A stretch of 64,000 nucleotides of DNA, from the NCBI RefSeq assembly GCF_905220365.1, contig NC_061143.1, positions 7,874,001-7,938,000 of the forward strand, given 5' to 3'. Shown in pieces: positions 48,353-60,127 of this stretch. The notes below the pieces were generated by a model that saw nothing but the letters and a program-made list of their open reading frames with translations, did no database searches and was not told where the DNA came from. How positions within the stretch are numbered: the first letter of the stretch is position 1; each line of letters begins with the position of its first letter. The stretch is from Vanessa cardui (taxonomy: Eukaryota > Arthropoda > Insecta > Lepidoptera > Nymphalidae). The translations under genes and the position numbers were made by a program.

Positions 48353-48652
48353 CTTGGTGGTAGGGCTATTTGCAAGCCCGTCTGGGTAGGTACCACCCAC
48401 TCAACAGTTATTCTACCGCCAAATAACAGTACTCAGTATTGTTATGTTCCGGTTTGAAGAGTGAATGAGCCAGTGTAACTACAGGCACAAGGGACATAAC
48501 ATCTTAGTTCCCAAGGTTTACATCGTCAATGTGCCACATTGACGATGTAAGGAATAGTTAATATTTCTTACAGCGTCATTGTTTATGGGTGATGGTGACC
48601 ACTTACCATCAGGTGGCCCATATGCTCGTCCACCAACCTATACCATAAAAAA
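48353..48652 (+). repeat. family B repeat, full length, with internal palindrome
   Basis: From CTTGGTGGTAGGGCTATTTG to CACCAACCTATACCATAAAA. It differs from other copies by an extra inverted stretch at 48518-48550. Confidence 0.93.
48518..48550. repeat. 16-bp perfect palindrome inside family B copy
   Basis: TTACATCGTCAATGTG (48518-48533), a single C, then its exact reverse complement (48535-48550). The second arm is normal family B sequence; the first replaces the usual GGTGG stretch. Confidence 0.95.
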
Positions 48653-49425
48653 GAACGAATATACAATAGATCATAGTTTAATTAATTAGCACTAACCCCT
48701 TTAATGAACGCTGACCTACTATGTGCTAGTAAGTAGCATGCTTATAAGTAGCCTGATAGTATGCTATTAAATATATCAGTATTTTAATCTGTTAAAATAA
48801 TTTCAGCACACATAATTATGAGTATCAATTACGTACCAACTAAGCCATTTTATTTCATAATATTAGTGTGTCTAAAATATAAAAATATTGATGATTTTTA
48901 AGCTACAGGTGAAAGGCGTTAAGGATAGATACGGCCTCATATAATATTGCCACTATAAAATATAGTAAGTGATCCGATTATGAAACGGTTACTTTAAAAT
49001 TAGGCTTTATTGAAAAGAAATAAGGATCATGCTAATTGGAGAAATAAATCTTTGATGTATTTTGTCGGTTCCCATTAAAAATGATTGACATAAGCATCAA
49101 GCTTACATTTCGACGCATTAATTCTAACCGCAATAAATGCGTCAAACCACTGAATGTGTTTATTAGCGCTGTAGCGTTAGACAGAGATAGAGCTAGGACG
49201 ATAAGTTTTATTGCAAGTAAGTAAGAGAGACAAAAACTTTATTAAATAAATTTATTTTAATTTAACTGTACAAAGGAGATCTAATTGCCGTTTTTATTAA
49301 TAAAAGACTGAAATAGTTTTTCAAGTCAAATCGAAGTCAATTAAATGTCAACAAATCTGCGTTTACTTTTTTTATCTGTGTGCATAATAAAAGAGTACAA
49401 AAATGAATATAATTAATTGTTCAAC

Positions 49426-49660
49426 GACCTCCGTGGACGAGTGGTGTGTACACCGGTTTTCATGGGTACGCCACTCTGAGGTCCCGGGTTCGATTCCCGG
49501 CCGAGTCAATGTAGATTACCATTAGTTTTCTATGTTGTCTTGGGTCTGGGTGTTTGTGGTACCGTCGTTACTTCTTATTTCCATAACACAAGTGCTTCAG
49601 CTACTTACATTGGGATCAGAGTAATGTTTGTGATGTTGTCTCATATATATTATTTATTTA
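49426..49660 (+). mobile_element. tRNA-derived SINE of another family
   Basis: GACCTCCGTGGACGAGTGGT and GAGGTCCCGGGTTCGATTCC give A- and B-box-like parts of a tRNA head. The body holds TACCGTCGTTACTTCTTATT, CAAGTGCTTCAGCTACTTAC and ATTGGGATCAGAGTAATGT, with an ATTT-repeat tail. The layout is a classic tRNA SINE; I recognise the body from Lepidoptera. Confidence 0.75.
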
Positions 49661-50047
49661 TTGTTAATTGTATGACTCTTATAGGGTATTTTACAAAGTA
49701 CTTTTAAAGTAACAAAAATAGAAAAAACTTTTTGTAAAGTAAAAATATAGCTTTCATAGCGCTATATCGTACTATGATTAGAGTGGAAGTATACTCTAAT
49801 ATTTTTGACAAGAGTAATGAGGTAAAGGTCATAATACTTGTTAATGTATCAGGTCGCGGAACTAACGTAAGTGAAAACACTTAATATACTTCAACTGATA
49901 ATCGTGATACTTTAAAGAGCATTTAGAATTTATTATTAAATATTAAAAGTGAACGCGTAATGTATACAGTAAAAATTTACCATTTGTTAAAATATATAAA
50001 GAGTTTTACGTTTAGTTAATTGTTTTTTAAGTAAGTAAGTAGTTGTC

Positions 50048-50342
50048 GAGAGCTGAGATGGCCTAGTGGTTAGAACGCGAGCATCTAAACCGATGATTTC
50101 GGGTTCAAACCCAGGCAAGCACCACTACATATATGTGCTTAATTTGTGTTTATAATTCATCTCGTGCTCGGCGGTGAAGGAAAACATCGTAAATTCGTAA
50201 ATTTTGCCACATGTGCATTCCACCAACCCGCATTGGAACAGCGTGGTGGAATACATATGTTCCAAGCCCTCTCCTTAATGGGAGAGGAGGCCTTAGCCCA
50301 GCAGTGGGTAATTTACAGACTGTTCATTACTTTACTTTACTT
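50048..50342 (+). mobile_element. SINE family S, 12-bp target duplication
   Basis: Full order from GAGAGCTGAGATGGCCTAGT to ATTTACAGACTGTTCATTAC with a TTTAC-type tail. TAAGTAGTTGTC repeats at 50036-50047 and 50343-50354. A short deletion removes part of the GAGGAAACCTGCATGTG block. Confidence 0.93.
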
Positions 50343-50879
50343 TAAGTAGTTGTCTACTCGCATGTGTTGCAACTATAAAAAAAAAATTACAGACTTCATT
50401 TACTGGATGGATAATGCTTGGCCAACTGGGTGTAGGATGTTGATGTTTTGATGTTTCACGGTGAACAACCGATAATCCGGTGATATAAGACAGATAGATA
50501 GGTAAGTGACATTTAAAAAAAAACTAAGATTCAAGTTCTTTTTTTAAACAATGTTTAAATATAGAACAGTATAATTTTGATAAAAATGTACGTGCATAAG
50601 TAATAAAGCTATCGGTAGGTCGCTTCGAGAAAATATATCACGTATCTCGGTCAACAAGATTGTAATAAACTTTTCATAAATATGTATATAAAACATCAAT
50701 ATGTATCTATTTGATTTCTCTTTATAAAACTAACAATTATAAATGTAGAGAAACTAGAAACATTATTCAGTATTTTGATTTGATTCTTATATACAAATAT
50801 TTCTAGCAACAATGCATCCATTCATTTAAAAAAATATTTTTCGTGTTTATAATTATTATAAAACATTATCTCGTAACAT

Positions 50880-51178
50880 TTATTCATCACCAGGTACCAA
50901 TTGTATTATAAACGTAAACACGACAGTCAGTGTCCCGGGTTCGAATCCGTAAACTTCAGTTAAGATCGGGCCCCACGATACAGGTCTCCTAGTGTGGGGT
51001 CCAAAGATAATCAAAAATTTTAAAATTGCTAAAACCATAATGCACCTAAACCAATGGAAAACATTGTAATCGTTTAAGCTAAGTTTATGAAGATTAATAT
51101 TGTGCCATATGTTCTGATCTATTATGTAAGAATTGTGTTTTTTCAATAAAGTTTATTATTATTATTTATATGTGCTAC
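50880..51178 (+). repeat. composite retroposon remnant with tRNA-like word and ATT tail
   Basis: CAGTGTCCCGGGTTCGAATC is a B-box-like word. It is followed by GGCCCCACGATACAGGTCTC and, at the right, TCAATAAAGTTTATTATTAT. The ATT repeat tail suggests a non-LTR element or SINE, but the family is not clear. Confidence 0.4.
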
Positions 51179-51837
51179 TAGGCCATCGGTTTCCGATACA
51201 TCTTTTATAACAAAACATTATATTATAAATCAATATCCTTGATCAAGTAGGTACCTATTAGAGTTAATAATAATTTATTTCGCTATCATCCCAACGTTGC
51301 ATCTGTAGATCTCCAATATATCACCTCGCACGCCGATATTAAAGTACTGCGATGCTGCGTACCGGAACTTGATTTAATGTAGTCAATGTTATTGGATCCT
51401 GATTATTTATTACTAACAGCATTCGTGGGAAAGATGCTCTAGCATTACCTCAAGTAAAAGTATATTTATGATCCTTATGATGTTTAAAATAAGGTTGCAA
51501 ATTGTTCAAATAATCGCTACTCTATTGATAGAGGAGTTCGGATGTCACAAACAAAATTGTATCAACGTATATGATTAATCAAATGAAAGAGGTTTATGCA
51601 TGTTCCGGTTATAAATGCTTCAGAAGTTAAATTATGCGTAAATATTTATTTTTAAATGTTAGCTGTGGTTATTGAACGGATATATCTGCTCTGTCTCAAT
51701 AACCTTTTAATATGATTAATAAATATGAAATTGATTTATAGTAAGATTAATAGTAACAGGAAAAACGTATGATTTATTTCTATGAATTTGAAATTACTAA
51801 ATGAAAATAATCTAAGAATTTGCTTCAACAAAAAAAA

Positions 51838-52884
51838 TATAGGGGAAGGTTGCGATCATTGGACCGGCTCTTTCATTGGACCTATTATTATTATTTATAC
51901 TATTCTTTCAAAAACTATGCGTGTTACGACCAGTTCAATACGATGCTAGGCAACAGTACCGCACCCGTTGCCCACCCGCCAAACCTCATTGCGCTTGCGA
52001 CGTGTGGCACGTAGTAATGCTTACACCTGTGCCTGTGGCGCCTGTGATATAAAAACCGAGCCATCAACAGACTGATGTAAATAACATTGTATTTATTTAT
52101 GTTTGATAATTGTAATAGATCAGGATAGTAAATTTATCTGCTCTTACAGAGATGATGAAGTTTTTTACCTTATTTTATATATTTTTATATACCCGCCTTG
52201 ATTCTGTGGATATACCTAGTTGCCATCAATGGACCACTATGGTGACGCCATTATTGGACCGGTCCAATCAAAGAAACTTATCGAATTACTTATTTTCACT
52301 TAATAGAATTCTTAGAAATGTTTTTGTCTGTATGAATTTTCCGTATGAAAATTTGTGTGATATTAAATAAATATGAATTTTTTTCTGTATGAAAGTCCCT
52401 ACTCGAAATTAAAGTAATTGTTATCACTCATTATAATAATACATAATGACCGATCGAAAAAATAAATCGATCGAAAGTTGTTGATCTCGTGTAAATTTCC
52501 TAAACAGATATTTATAATATTCCTTTATAAAGAAAAAAATATATATGATTATTATAAAAACTTTTGAATAACAAAGTAATTCTTATTTTGTGTTTCACTT
52601 GAGTCACCTTCATTGGACCGTTAATACAAATGTTTCTAAGTCCAATGATGGCAACTTAGTGGTCCATTCAAGTTGACGGTGGTCCAAAGAAAGCAACTCC
52701 TCATTGAAAAGTTATTTTAGTATATTTTTAAAATCCCCCAACTTTCATTGCCAATAATTTATATATCATTAATTTACATAAATAGCATTATATTACAACA
52801 TTTGGTTTCCGTTTGTCGATGATATTTCATGAGATATGATGTCATAAAGTTATGTGGTCCAATCATAGCAACCTTCCCCTATAT
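51838..52884. mobile_element. 1.05-kb non-autonomous DNA transposon with repeated ATTGGACC motifs
   Basis: The left end TATAGGGGAAGGTTGCGATC and the right end, which reads TATAGGGGAAGGTTGCTATG on the minus strand, agree over about 28 of 30 bases including ATTGGACC. The terminal motif GTTGC-N(3-6)-TTGGACC recurs inside, in the same direction near the left half (52219-52235) and inverted near the right half (52640-52655, 52681-52697). Extra CATTGGACC or GGTCCAAT words lie at 51874, 52253-52268 and 52611. Target duplication may be TA, AT or TATA; the flanks do not decide. No transposase frame is present. Confidence 0.85.
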
Positions 52885-52959
52885 ATTTAGGAATATGAAA
52901 TTCGACTTTCATTTGTTTCATTTTTCATTTGATGTTCGTATATCGCTTACAGCAATTAT

Positions 52960-53145
52960 TCTACTGCCATACGTCAATACTTTGTATTTAAGTATTCCTG
53001 TTTGAAGGATGTGTGAGCCGATGTAATTACAGCATGAGACACAACATCTTTGAACTGATTGGCGGCTCAATATATCTTGCAACGCCAGTTTCTACGGGCA
53101 ACGATGACAACTTATCATCAGGTTACAAGCATGCCTTCTTAATCC
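52960..53145 (+). repeat. old family B copy
   Basis: CTGTTTGAAGGATGTGTGAG, CGATGTAATTACAGCATGAG and ACTTATCATCAGGTTACAAG follow the family B order with many changes. It sits just right of the 1-kb transposon. Confidence 0.55.
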
Positions 53146-54644
53146 GAATCTTAATAAACTAAAAAAATATATACACGAGTATAGTTTTTTACATCGAACC
53201 CGTCACAACAAACGAATCTAAACGCGATCGGTAACCCCGATACTATTAAATATAAAACAATTGAACAAAAAGCTTCCATCAGACTAGAAATGTATCCATC
53301 AATTAATTCCATGGTCCAAAGGCATTGATTGATCAATCAATAAATACATAAATCCATTAAGTTAATACTTTGTTAATTGTTCATTTCTGCGGCTATCAGC
53401 CGGATGTACGTTTGATATATTGTGTGATTGTGACGTTTATCATGGAAACATGGCTTTGTATGTTTGAACGGTTACTTAGAAGAGATATAATACAATATGT
53501 TATTTATATATACGATAAAGTTAGAAGCATTAAAATTAGTTTTGAATTAAATATGCAGTCATTTAACTAAATACAAAGCAATAACCTCTGTTTAAATTCG
53601 TTCGAATTTGGATAAGACTTCTGTGAAGGCATGGCCATTTTGATTTTGTATATCACTAGTTATAACTCGCGGATTCACGCGCGGCTTATGGGTTAGTCGT
53701 TTGATATTAGACAAAAAAAAGTATATCCTTCCTTGAATTTCAAGCTTAAAGTGGTTTAGGTGTGAATTAACAACAGACAAAACAGATTACTGAAGCATTT
53801 ATAATATCAGTATTGGGCGTCTCCATTCAGAAATAAATGGAAATAGAATCATAAATCCTAGGGTGAATGTTATGTAATAGTTTTAAGCATTTCACAAATA
53901 TCTAAAGGTTAAACAACTAGAGCTGGGGACAGACATGATTTAAAGTATAACAACATCACAACCGGATGTAGTATAGTTCAATAGCAAGGCCTTGACTTAC
54001 GATACTGCCATTTCAATACGATATATTTGACCCACTCCATCGTTTGCATAAGTTAAACCGAGAAAAAGGTGTGTTCGAAGGCATTTTAGATATCCCTTTC
54101 AGTATTTCAAGGTAAAAAAAAAATAGCTTATTATGACTCTGCTAATGTCAAAGTTTTAACGGTCGAAATCAATTTGTTTGATCTTAATATCATTTTGGGA
54201 TTATTGCGCCTCAGATAAATATCAATGTACTGAATTTATTACAGACTATATTTGTTTCCAATAATTTTAAACTAATAATATTTAAATTTGGAATTCTACT
54301 TAACATATTTTTTTAAATGTCTGTCATACAAAACATACTCACACCGTTGTTATATAGATTTTTACATAGGGCATTTCAATCACTTTTTTTAATGGGTAAC
54401 ATTTGGTTTGAAAATCCAACATTTCATAGAGATAGTTTTATCATAATATTAAGAAAAATATATTTACTTTAACGACAAAAATTTTGTTGAACAACACATT
54501 CTCTACATTAATTTTGATGACTCACTTGCCGGGCTTCTTGTGAAAATAGTAAGTATTTTTAAAATCTTATAATTGCTTGATATAAACTCAATGAAAACTA
54601 TACTAAATTTTTAATAGAAAGTAAGTCATGGCATGCAATTAAAG

Positions 54645-54735
54645 TATATTTATGTTTAAAGATAATAAATAAAGGTATTTATTATTTCTTGGGACAAAAG
54701 AGAATTTATTATTTATTGGGGCAAAATAGTATTCA
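54645..54735 (+). repeat. short imperfect direct repeat
   Basis: GTATTTATTATTTCTTGGGA and ATTTATTATTTATTGGGGCA are two similar units about 30 bases apart in low-complexity AT-rich DNA. Confidence 0.5.
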
Positions 54736-56003
54736 TATAAAAAATCAATCCGGGTATTAGTCATGGGTATTATTTTAATTATTCCTAATGAGTAAAGTAT
54801 CCAGCACAATGGCTTGATTACACGCGAGTACATTAACATATCGTTGTCAAAACATCCCGCTAGACTCTGTCAACTGAATGTCACTAACATCAAGTTCGGA
54901 GATGACGATTGCTTATGTACAGACGCGTAACAAAAGAGATACGATGCATTAAAAAGGTTTTATTGGTATTTTTATCACCAACCCAAACAATTTTACATGC
55001 AAAAATGGTTATATATGATTGGTTTATTTTGTCTATATTCTATTAATAATAAATAATAATCACGCGATAACACATTAAATTATAGTAATTAAAAGTTTCG
55101 CGCCAAATTTCTTATAGTGCCTGTATGCATTCAATATAATAGTATAATATAATAATTATAGTGTTTAACATATTGAGGTGTTATATAATAACGATAATTG
55201 CAATATTTAGAACATTTTAATGGTAATTGACACCAATATTATTTACTTCAGTCCAAAGTATGTGATTATTTTAAAATGAGATATTTTGACTCTACTGAAG
55301 TTGCCTCTGATACTAGCGTACAAACTTCACGCTGTCCACGTTCTATATATCTCGACTTTGTTCTAACGACGTAAATATTATTTATATATAATATGGTAAT
55401 TCAAATTGATGTTAGCTCATCTACTTTGAGTATATACATATTGAACGGTTAATTAGCATTATTGTTATAAAAGGAATCATAATATAATATACTATACTTT
55501 TATATCTCGTAAATCTAACCTACGTACGTGTTAAAATTTGTTTCATTTACTATTTGTTACCTGCAGTTTTGTACGCTTTTACGTGTTACATGTAAGCTAA
55601 TGAATAAAATAAAACTGTAAAGTGGTTTGCAGATGAAAGAGTAACTGACAGTCAGATAGATAGAATTAATTTGACATTTATAAATTTTGGCAGACATCGT
55701 AATTTTTAAGTATAATATTTTGTGATTTAAAATATACCTATTAAAGAATTATGTTCTTAATTAGACCCGTAACAAAACAAACCTGCGCTGATCGGCTTAC
55801 GTCTATCTGAATCTGTCCACGTGCCTGTATCAAAAGCGGTATACTTATTTGTACCCGAGGTGTATGATTAATGGGCTGTGACGCAACAACGGGAAACGGG
55901 ATTAATGAAGTGACATTCTTCCTACTACGTCTTATATACTTATTTTTTTTATATTTCGAATGAATTCTACATTCAAAAAACTATTGATCAGAGATTTGTT
56001 TGT

Positions 56004-56155
56004 AACTATCGACCCGCCCCGGCTTCGCTCGTGTGCATTGTTGATACTAATTATACTAAGGATTTTTTCTTGTTTCTTTACTAAATTGGTCATATATTAT
56101 ATACAAAAACCTTCTTCTATTATAAAAAAAAAACCGCATCAAAATCCGCTTAGTA
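56004..56155 (+). repeat. family C repeat
   Basis: AACTATCGACCCGCCCCGGC, TTCGCTCGTGTGC, then TTTCTTTACTAAATTGGTCA and AAAAACCGCATCAAAATCCG match the family order. Internally shortened. Confidence 0.7.
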
Positions 56156-56274
56156 ATTTTATTTATTTATTTAATTGGAGAACATACAGCCGTTGATAAA
56201 CAAAATAACAAATACTTAATAACTATTAGGCTAATAACAGTTCTCACATATAGCATTAAAGAGACTGAGAGTGT

Positions 56275-56872
56275 AATAAATAAAATTTTAACAAAAAGAA
56301 AAACCGACTTCAAACAAAACACTATTTTAAAACAAATGAATATGCACGAAAAAGTAATAAAAATAATTGCGTATTCAACATATTTTTTAGAGTCTTCCTA
56401 AGTTAAATGAAATGAAAAATATTAGACTACTTAAAAGTCGATTAACGATTATATCATGTAGTTATAGTTATTGGTATATTTGGAGCCGGTGTCAGCCATG
56501 GTGCCCTTGCCCCAACAATCAAAAGAAAGAAGCGATACGAGCCCCTTGATTGATCCAGTATATTATTGTGTAAAAGGTAATTTGTAAAAAACATATTTGT
56601 TAAAGTATTCTCGTATTGTTTTTTGATAGATATACTGTAGGGTTTTATTGGCTGACACCGACTCCAAATATACCAATAACTATAACTACATGATATAATC
56701 GTTAATCGACTTTTAAGTAGTCTAATATTTTTCATTTCATTTAACTTAGGAAGACTCTAAAAAATATGTTGAATACGCAATTATTTTTATTACTTTTTCG
56801 TGCATATTCATTTGTTTTAAAATAGTGTTTTGTTTGAAGTCGGTTTTTCTTTTTGTTAAAATTTTATTTATT
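56275..56872. mobile_element. foldback element with 224-bp arms
   Basis: The left arm (56275-56498) and the right arm (56649-56872) are reverse complements with one mismatch (C in GGAGCCGGTG against T in the partner) and no gap. The spacer is 150 bp. The outer ends read AATAAATAAAATTTTAAC. The arms contain AAAAACCGACTTCAAAC, a word shared with other lepidopteran repeats. No transposase frame. Near-identity implies recent formation or repair by gene conversion. Confidence 0.95.
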
Positions 56873-57220
56873 TTCTGATTTTAAGTGAAGCTGATGTTGA
56901 CTAACTAATTTTTTTTTTAATATGGATAGATTAAGCGTTCCGTTTATATGAGTCAGAAACTACTTCGAGGACAATTTCAAAGGATACTTGCGAATAAAGC
57001 AAAAATAGACTTTCGAAAATAGGGATTTAATACGTCACGTGGCGTAAACTACAAGGATCCCTCGAAAGAGCTGTAATCGAACTCAGCAAAAAAACTTTGA
57101 AAAAGACCAACTATATTTCGTACATCATATGACATCACATCACATACACAAAATTTGATTAAAGATAGTAAGAAATTCTGCCCCATATCGCACCCTAACT
57201 GCGAGCCGTATAGGAGTTCC

Positions 57221-57472
57221 ATCACTACATAGTATAAAACAAAGTCGCTTTCTCTGTCCCTATATCTTTAAATCTACGCAACGGATTTTGATGCGGTTTT
57301 TTTTAAAAGATAGTGTGATTCAAGGGGAAGGTTTGTTTATATAATACATGAACAATATAGTAAAGAAACACTGATAATTTTAGAAGTTTGCGATGTGATG
57401 TCGTATATAAACAAATTCTGTAGTATATTTAGTATCAGTATTGCACCCGTGCGAAGCCGGGGTGGGTAGCTA
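57221..57472 (-). repeat. family C repeat, near full length, inverted
   Basis: ATCACTACATAGTATAAAAC at the left, CTTTCTCTGTCCCTATATCT, ACGGATTTTGATGCGGTTTT and GCACCCGTGCGAAGCCGGGG at the right. It is the best preserved copy here. Confidence 0.82.
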
Positions 57473-57569
57473 ATTGATTATAATATTCGACTATGATAAT
57501 TACATAAATATAACCACATTACGGAAGGTGACTCAAATATCCAAATAACCTATAAATAAAAGATTCGAC

Positions 57570-57913
57570 CGAGTATCGCTAACGTGCTCCTCAGAATTGT
57601 TCCGTTCCCTTCCGTTCCGTTACTTTGTCACGGATCCTGTGCTCAGAACCTTACCAAACTTTCACCAAATTACCCTTGTAGTATATATTTTATAATAAAA
57701 AAAGAATTATCAAAATTGGTTAACGTGATTTTCAGTTATTCACCCATTTGTCGCGCATATACATAATGCAAATTTAACACTTATGTCGTTTTCACATGGA
57801 TACCATCATCGGAAAAAAAAATAAAAAAAATGGGACCCCACGGGAAGCACTACCTTGCAAACAAAAAAAAAATTATCAAAATCGGTCCACCCAGTGAAAA
57901 GTTATGAGGTAAC

Positions 57914-57954
<41 letters not shown>

Positions 57955-57998
57955 GACGAATTGATAACCTCCTCCTTTTGGAAGTCGGTTGAAAAAAA
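57570..57998 (+). repeat. family F repeat with 31-bp A tract
   Basis: It carries CAGAATTGTTCCGTTCCCTT, TTTGTCACGGATCCTGTGCT and ATCAAAATCGGTCCACCCAG. A run of A at 57920-57950 follows, then GAATTGATAACCTCCTCC and GGAAGTCGGTTGAAAAA. I recognise the block order as a common lepidopteran repeat of unresolved class. Confidence 0.7.
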
Positions 57999-58375
57999 CA
58001 ACAATACATATAAAACTAAGTATCATTATAAAAAGAACCGCCAATGAAACCACAATTTAAAAAATTAAAAAAAGTTAAAAATAAAAAAATAAAAACGATA
58101 TCAGCATACATATGCACAGACAACGGTAAGCAACTTTGTTTTATACTATGTAATTGTTTTATTTAGGTGTTTGTGATTCAAGTGAATAGGTACTTGGCTT
58201 ATTTTAATATAAGTCATGAAATTTAAGATTTAAGTGAATGTAACAGTTTATGCGTGAAGGCGAAGTAGAGTACTAATATAGCATCCCTTGAACATCAAAA
58301 TCGTTATTCACTCAAGTATATTTCCATAATAATCATAGAGTATAAGAACGAATTGTTTGTTTACGTTATATTATT

Positions 58376-58548
58376 AACTAGCGACCCGACCGGTTATCAT
58401 GTTCTGCTTAAACCTTCCTCTTGAATCAATCTATCTATTAAAAAAAACCGCATCAAAATCAGTTACGTAATTTCAAAGATCTAATTTTATTAGACATAAA
58501 GACAGACAGCGGTCAGCGAATTTGTTTTACAATGATGATGTAAAGAGA
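58376..58548 (+). repeat. family C repeat with internal deletion
   Basis: AACTAGCGACCCGACCGG is followed almost at once by AAACCTTCCTCTTGAATCAA and AACCGCATCAAAATCAGTTA, so the middle of the element is missing. Confidence 0.68.
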
Positions 58549-58943
58549 TTCTATACAAAAAATTGTAAGAAATTATTTCATTATTCGTTAAAGTTACGTA
58601 ACAATATTATTAATAAAATGCTGAAAAAAAAAATCGGTTCCAACGGTTATTTTGTACATTTTCGATAATGGTTGTCGTAGCATAATTTCGGAACGCTTCG
58701 TAAAGCAAGTCGCTTTTTAGCCGACTACCATAAAAGCAAGTCATGTCTAGCCTAATATAAATAGCTGGCATTCGTCGAAAACGAATAAAGTTGACCATCC
58801 ACTGAATAAAGATCTATATATTTCTTAAATTTATCTCATAAACCATAATATCACCATCCGTCATAGTGTCATATTGAATGATATAATATTTTTAGGCATG
58901 AATACAAATAACTACGTATAGATTGATATCTAATATTGCTTTA

Positions 58944-59228
58944 TTTATGGTATAGGTTGGATGACAAGCATACGGGCCACCTGATGGTAAGTGGTCACCA
59001 TCACCCATAGACACTGACAATGACACTGTAAGAAATATTAACTATTCCTTATATCGTCAATGTGCTACCAACCTTGGGAGCTGAGATGTTATGTCCCTTG
59101 TGCCTGTAGTTACATTGGCTCACTCACCCTTCAAACCGGAACACAACAATACTGAGTACTGTTATTTGGCGGTAGAATAACTAATGAGTACCTACCCAGA
59201 CGGGTTTGCACAAAGCCCTACCACCAAG
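58944..59228 (-). repeat. family B repeat, near full length
   Basis: Inverted copy from TTTATGGTATAGGTTGGATG to AAAGCCCTACCACCAAG, with an ACACTGACA duplication near 59014 and a small gap near 59190. Confidence 0.9.
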
Positions 59229-59620
59229 TAAATAATATTATTATTATTAAAAGTAATTTTATTATTTTAATAAAGTTCTTTGAATATTTATGATTTACTC
59301 GAACTTGTAACGATAGTTCGACTAATGATAGCAAGCACTGTGCACCAGACCTTACAACCGTAATGGTCTTACGCGCATTACGTTATTTTGAGTGGTTTGT
59401 AGTGAACAAAAAATCAAGACAATTTGAGTTATGCGTGGAGCATTCACGGGCCCTCGATAAATCAACGAGGAATGTTAGCTTATAAAATAATGAGTATAAA
59501 GGAATGTCAGAAGGGGCCTCATAACGATCTTGGCTGTCGTTATCCATGGTGGGCGTTGTAACGATAGGTATTTTGAAAATAAGAAATAATGCACACTCGT
59601 ATCGTCCAAAGTCTTATTAT

Positions 59621-59626
59621 TTTATT
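59621..59626 (-). terminator. polyadenylation signal in the LTR
   Basis: AATAAA on the minus strand, about 65 bases before the proposed LTR end and downstream of the TATA box. It fits the R/U5 border of an LTR. Confidence 0.45.
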
Positions 59627-59995
59627 GTTCTTTAATTCAACACACAAGATACACACAATTAACACTGGATTATAACTTTACGAGCCAATAGGTTAGCACG
59701 TGTACACCTCTTGCGGCAGCTGTCCACTGAATGACGGCCGCTATTCATCGAGGCGACACCCACTACTCTATTCGGAATTACCCGCTCATAAAAAAAAAAC
59801 AACAAACAATAACACAATCGACTAAAACTAAAACAATATTGAAAAATCTAATTTTGATTAACATTAAATCATAATATAATTTCGTAAAGTTTATCATTTA
59901 AACTAATCGAAAATCAGCGCGCCGTCACGGCCGTCCTGCATTATCACACGTCCTCGTGTGTATGAGTCTCATCTGTAAGCCAAAAACATAGTTTG

Positions 59996-60003
59996 TTTTT
60001 ATA
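59996..60003 (-). promoter_or_regulatory. TATA box in the LTR
   Basis: TATAAAAA on the minus strand, about 110 bases after the proposed LTR start, is where a U3 promoter is expected. It would drive transcription toward lower coordinates from this LTR and, in its 5' twin, the gag-pol message. Confidence 0.5.
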
Positions 60004-60127
60004 GCACACTTCGTTCGGTCACCCTGACTGAACTATTTGCATCCAGATACAACGAATGTTTCGTAAATTAAATAAGAACCACACATAGCGTAGGGTCCTA
60101 CGACACATGTCTCATTCGTTATTTAAT

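Larger units (their letters stand above)
38525..59556. other. DNA upstream of the candidate dysfusion start
   Basis: No exon can be supported here beyond the repeats listed. Repeat-free stretches without recognisable content include 38525-40220, 40350-41850, 42200-44590 (see separate patches), 45950-46500, 48660-49420, 51180-51837, 53150-56000 and 59230-59556. A 158-codon frame at 42258-42734 (plus) shows no domain. Confidence 0.5.
59557..60110 (-). mobile_element. probable 3' LTR of the Ty3/gypsy element
   Basis: This stretch follows the gag-pol frame and tandem repeat on the minus strand. Read on that strand it could begin TGTGTCGTAGG (60110) and end CGTTACA (59557), fitting the TG...CA rule. 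It holds a TATAAAAA box (60003-59996) and an AATAAA polyadenylation signal (59626-59621) in the right order. The sequence just before 60110 (AACGAATGAGACA) is a weak purine tract. The 5' LTR is outside the window, so the borders cannot be checked by comparison and the target duplication cannot be read. The element is likely real; the exact ends are inference. Confidence 0.55.

Noticed and set aside
49426..49510. tRNA gene
   Set aside because: A- and B-box-like words are present, but the arms do not fold into a full cloverleaf and a SINE body follows directly.
56454..56735. 93-codon frame on the minus strand
   Set aside because: It lies across the arms and spacer of the foldback element and is not a gene.
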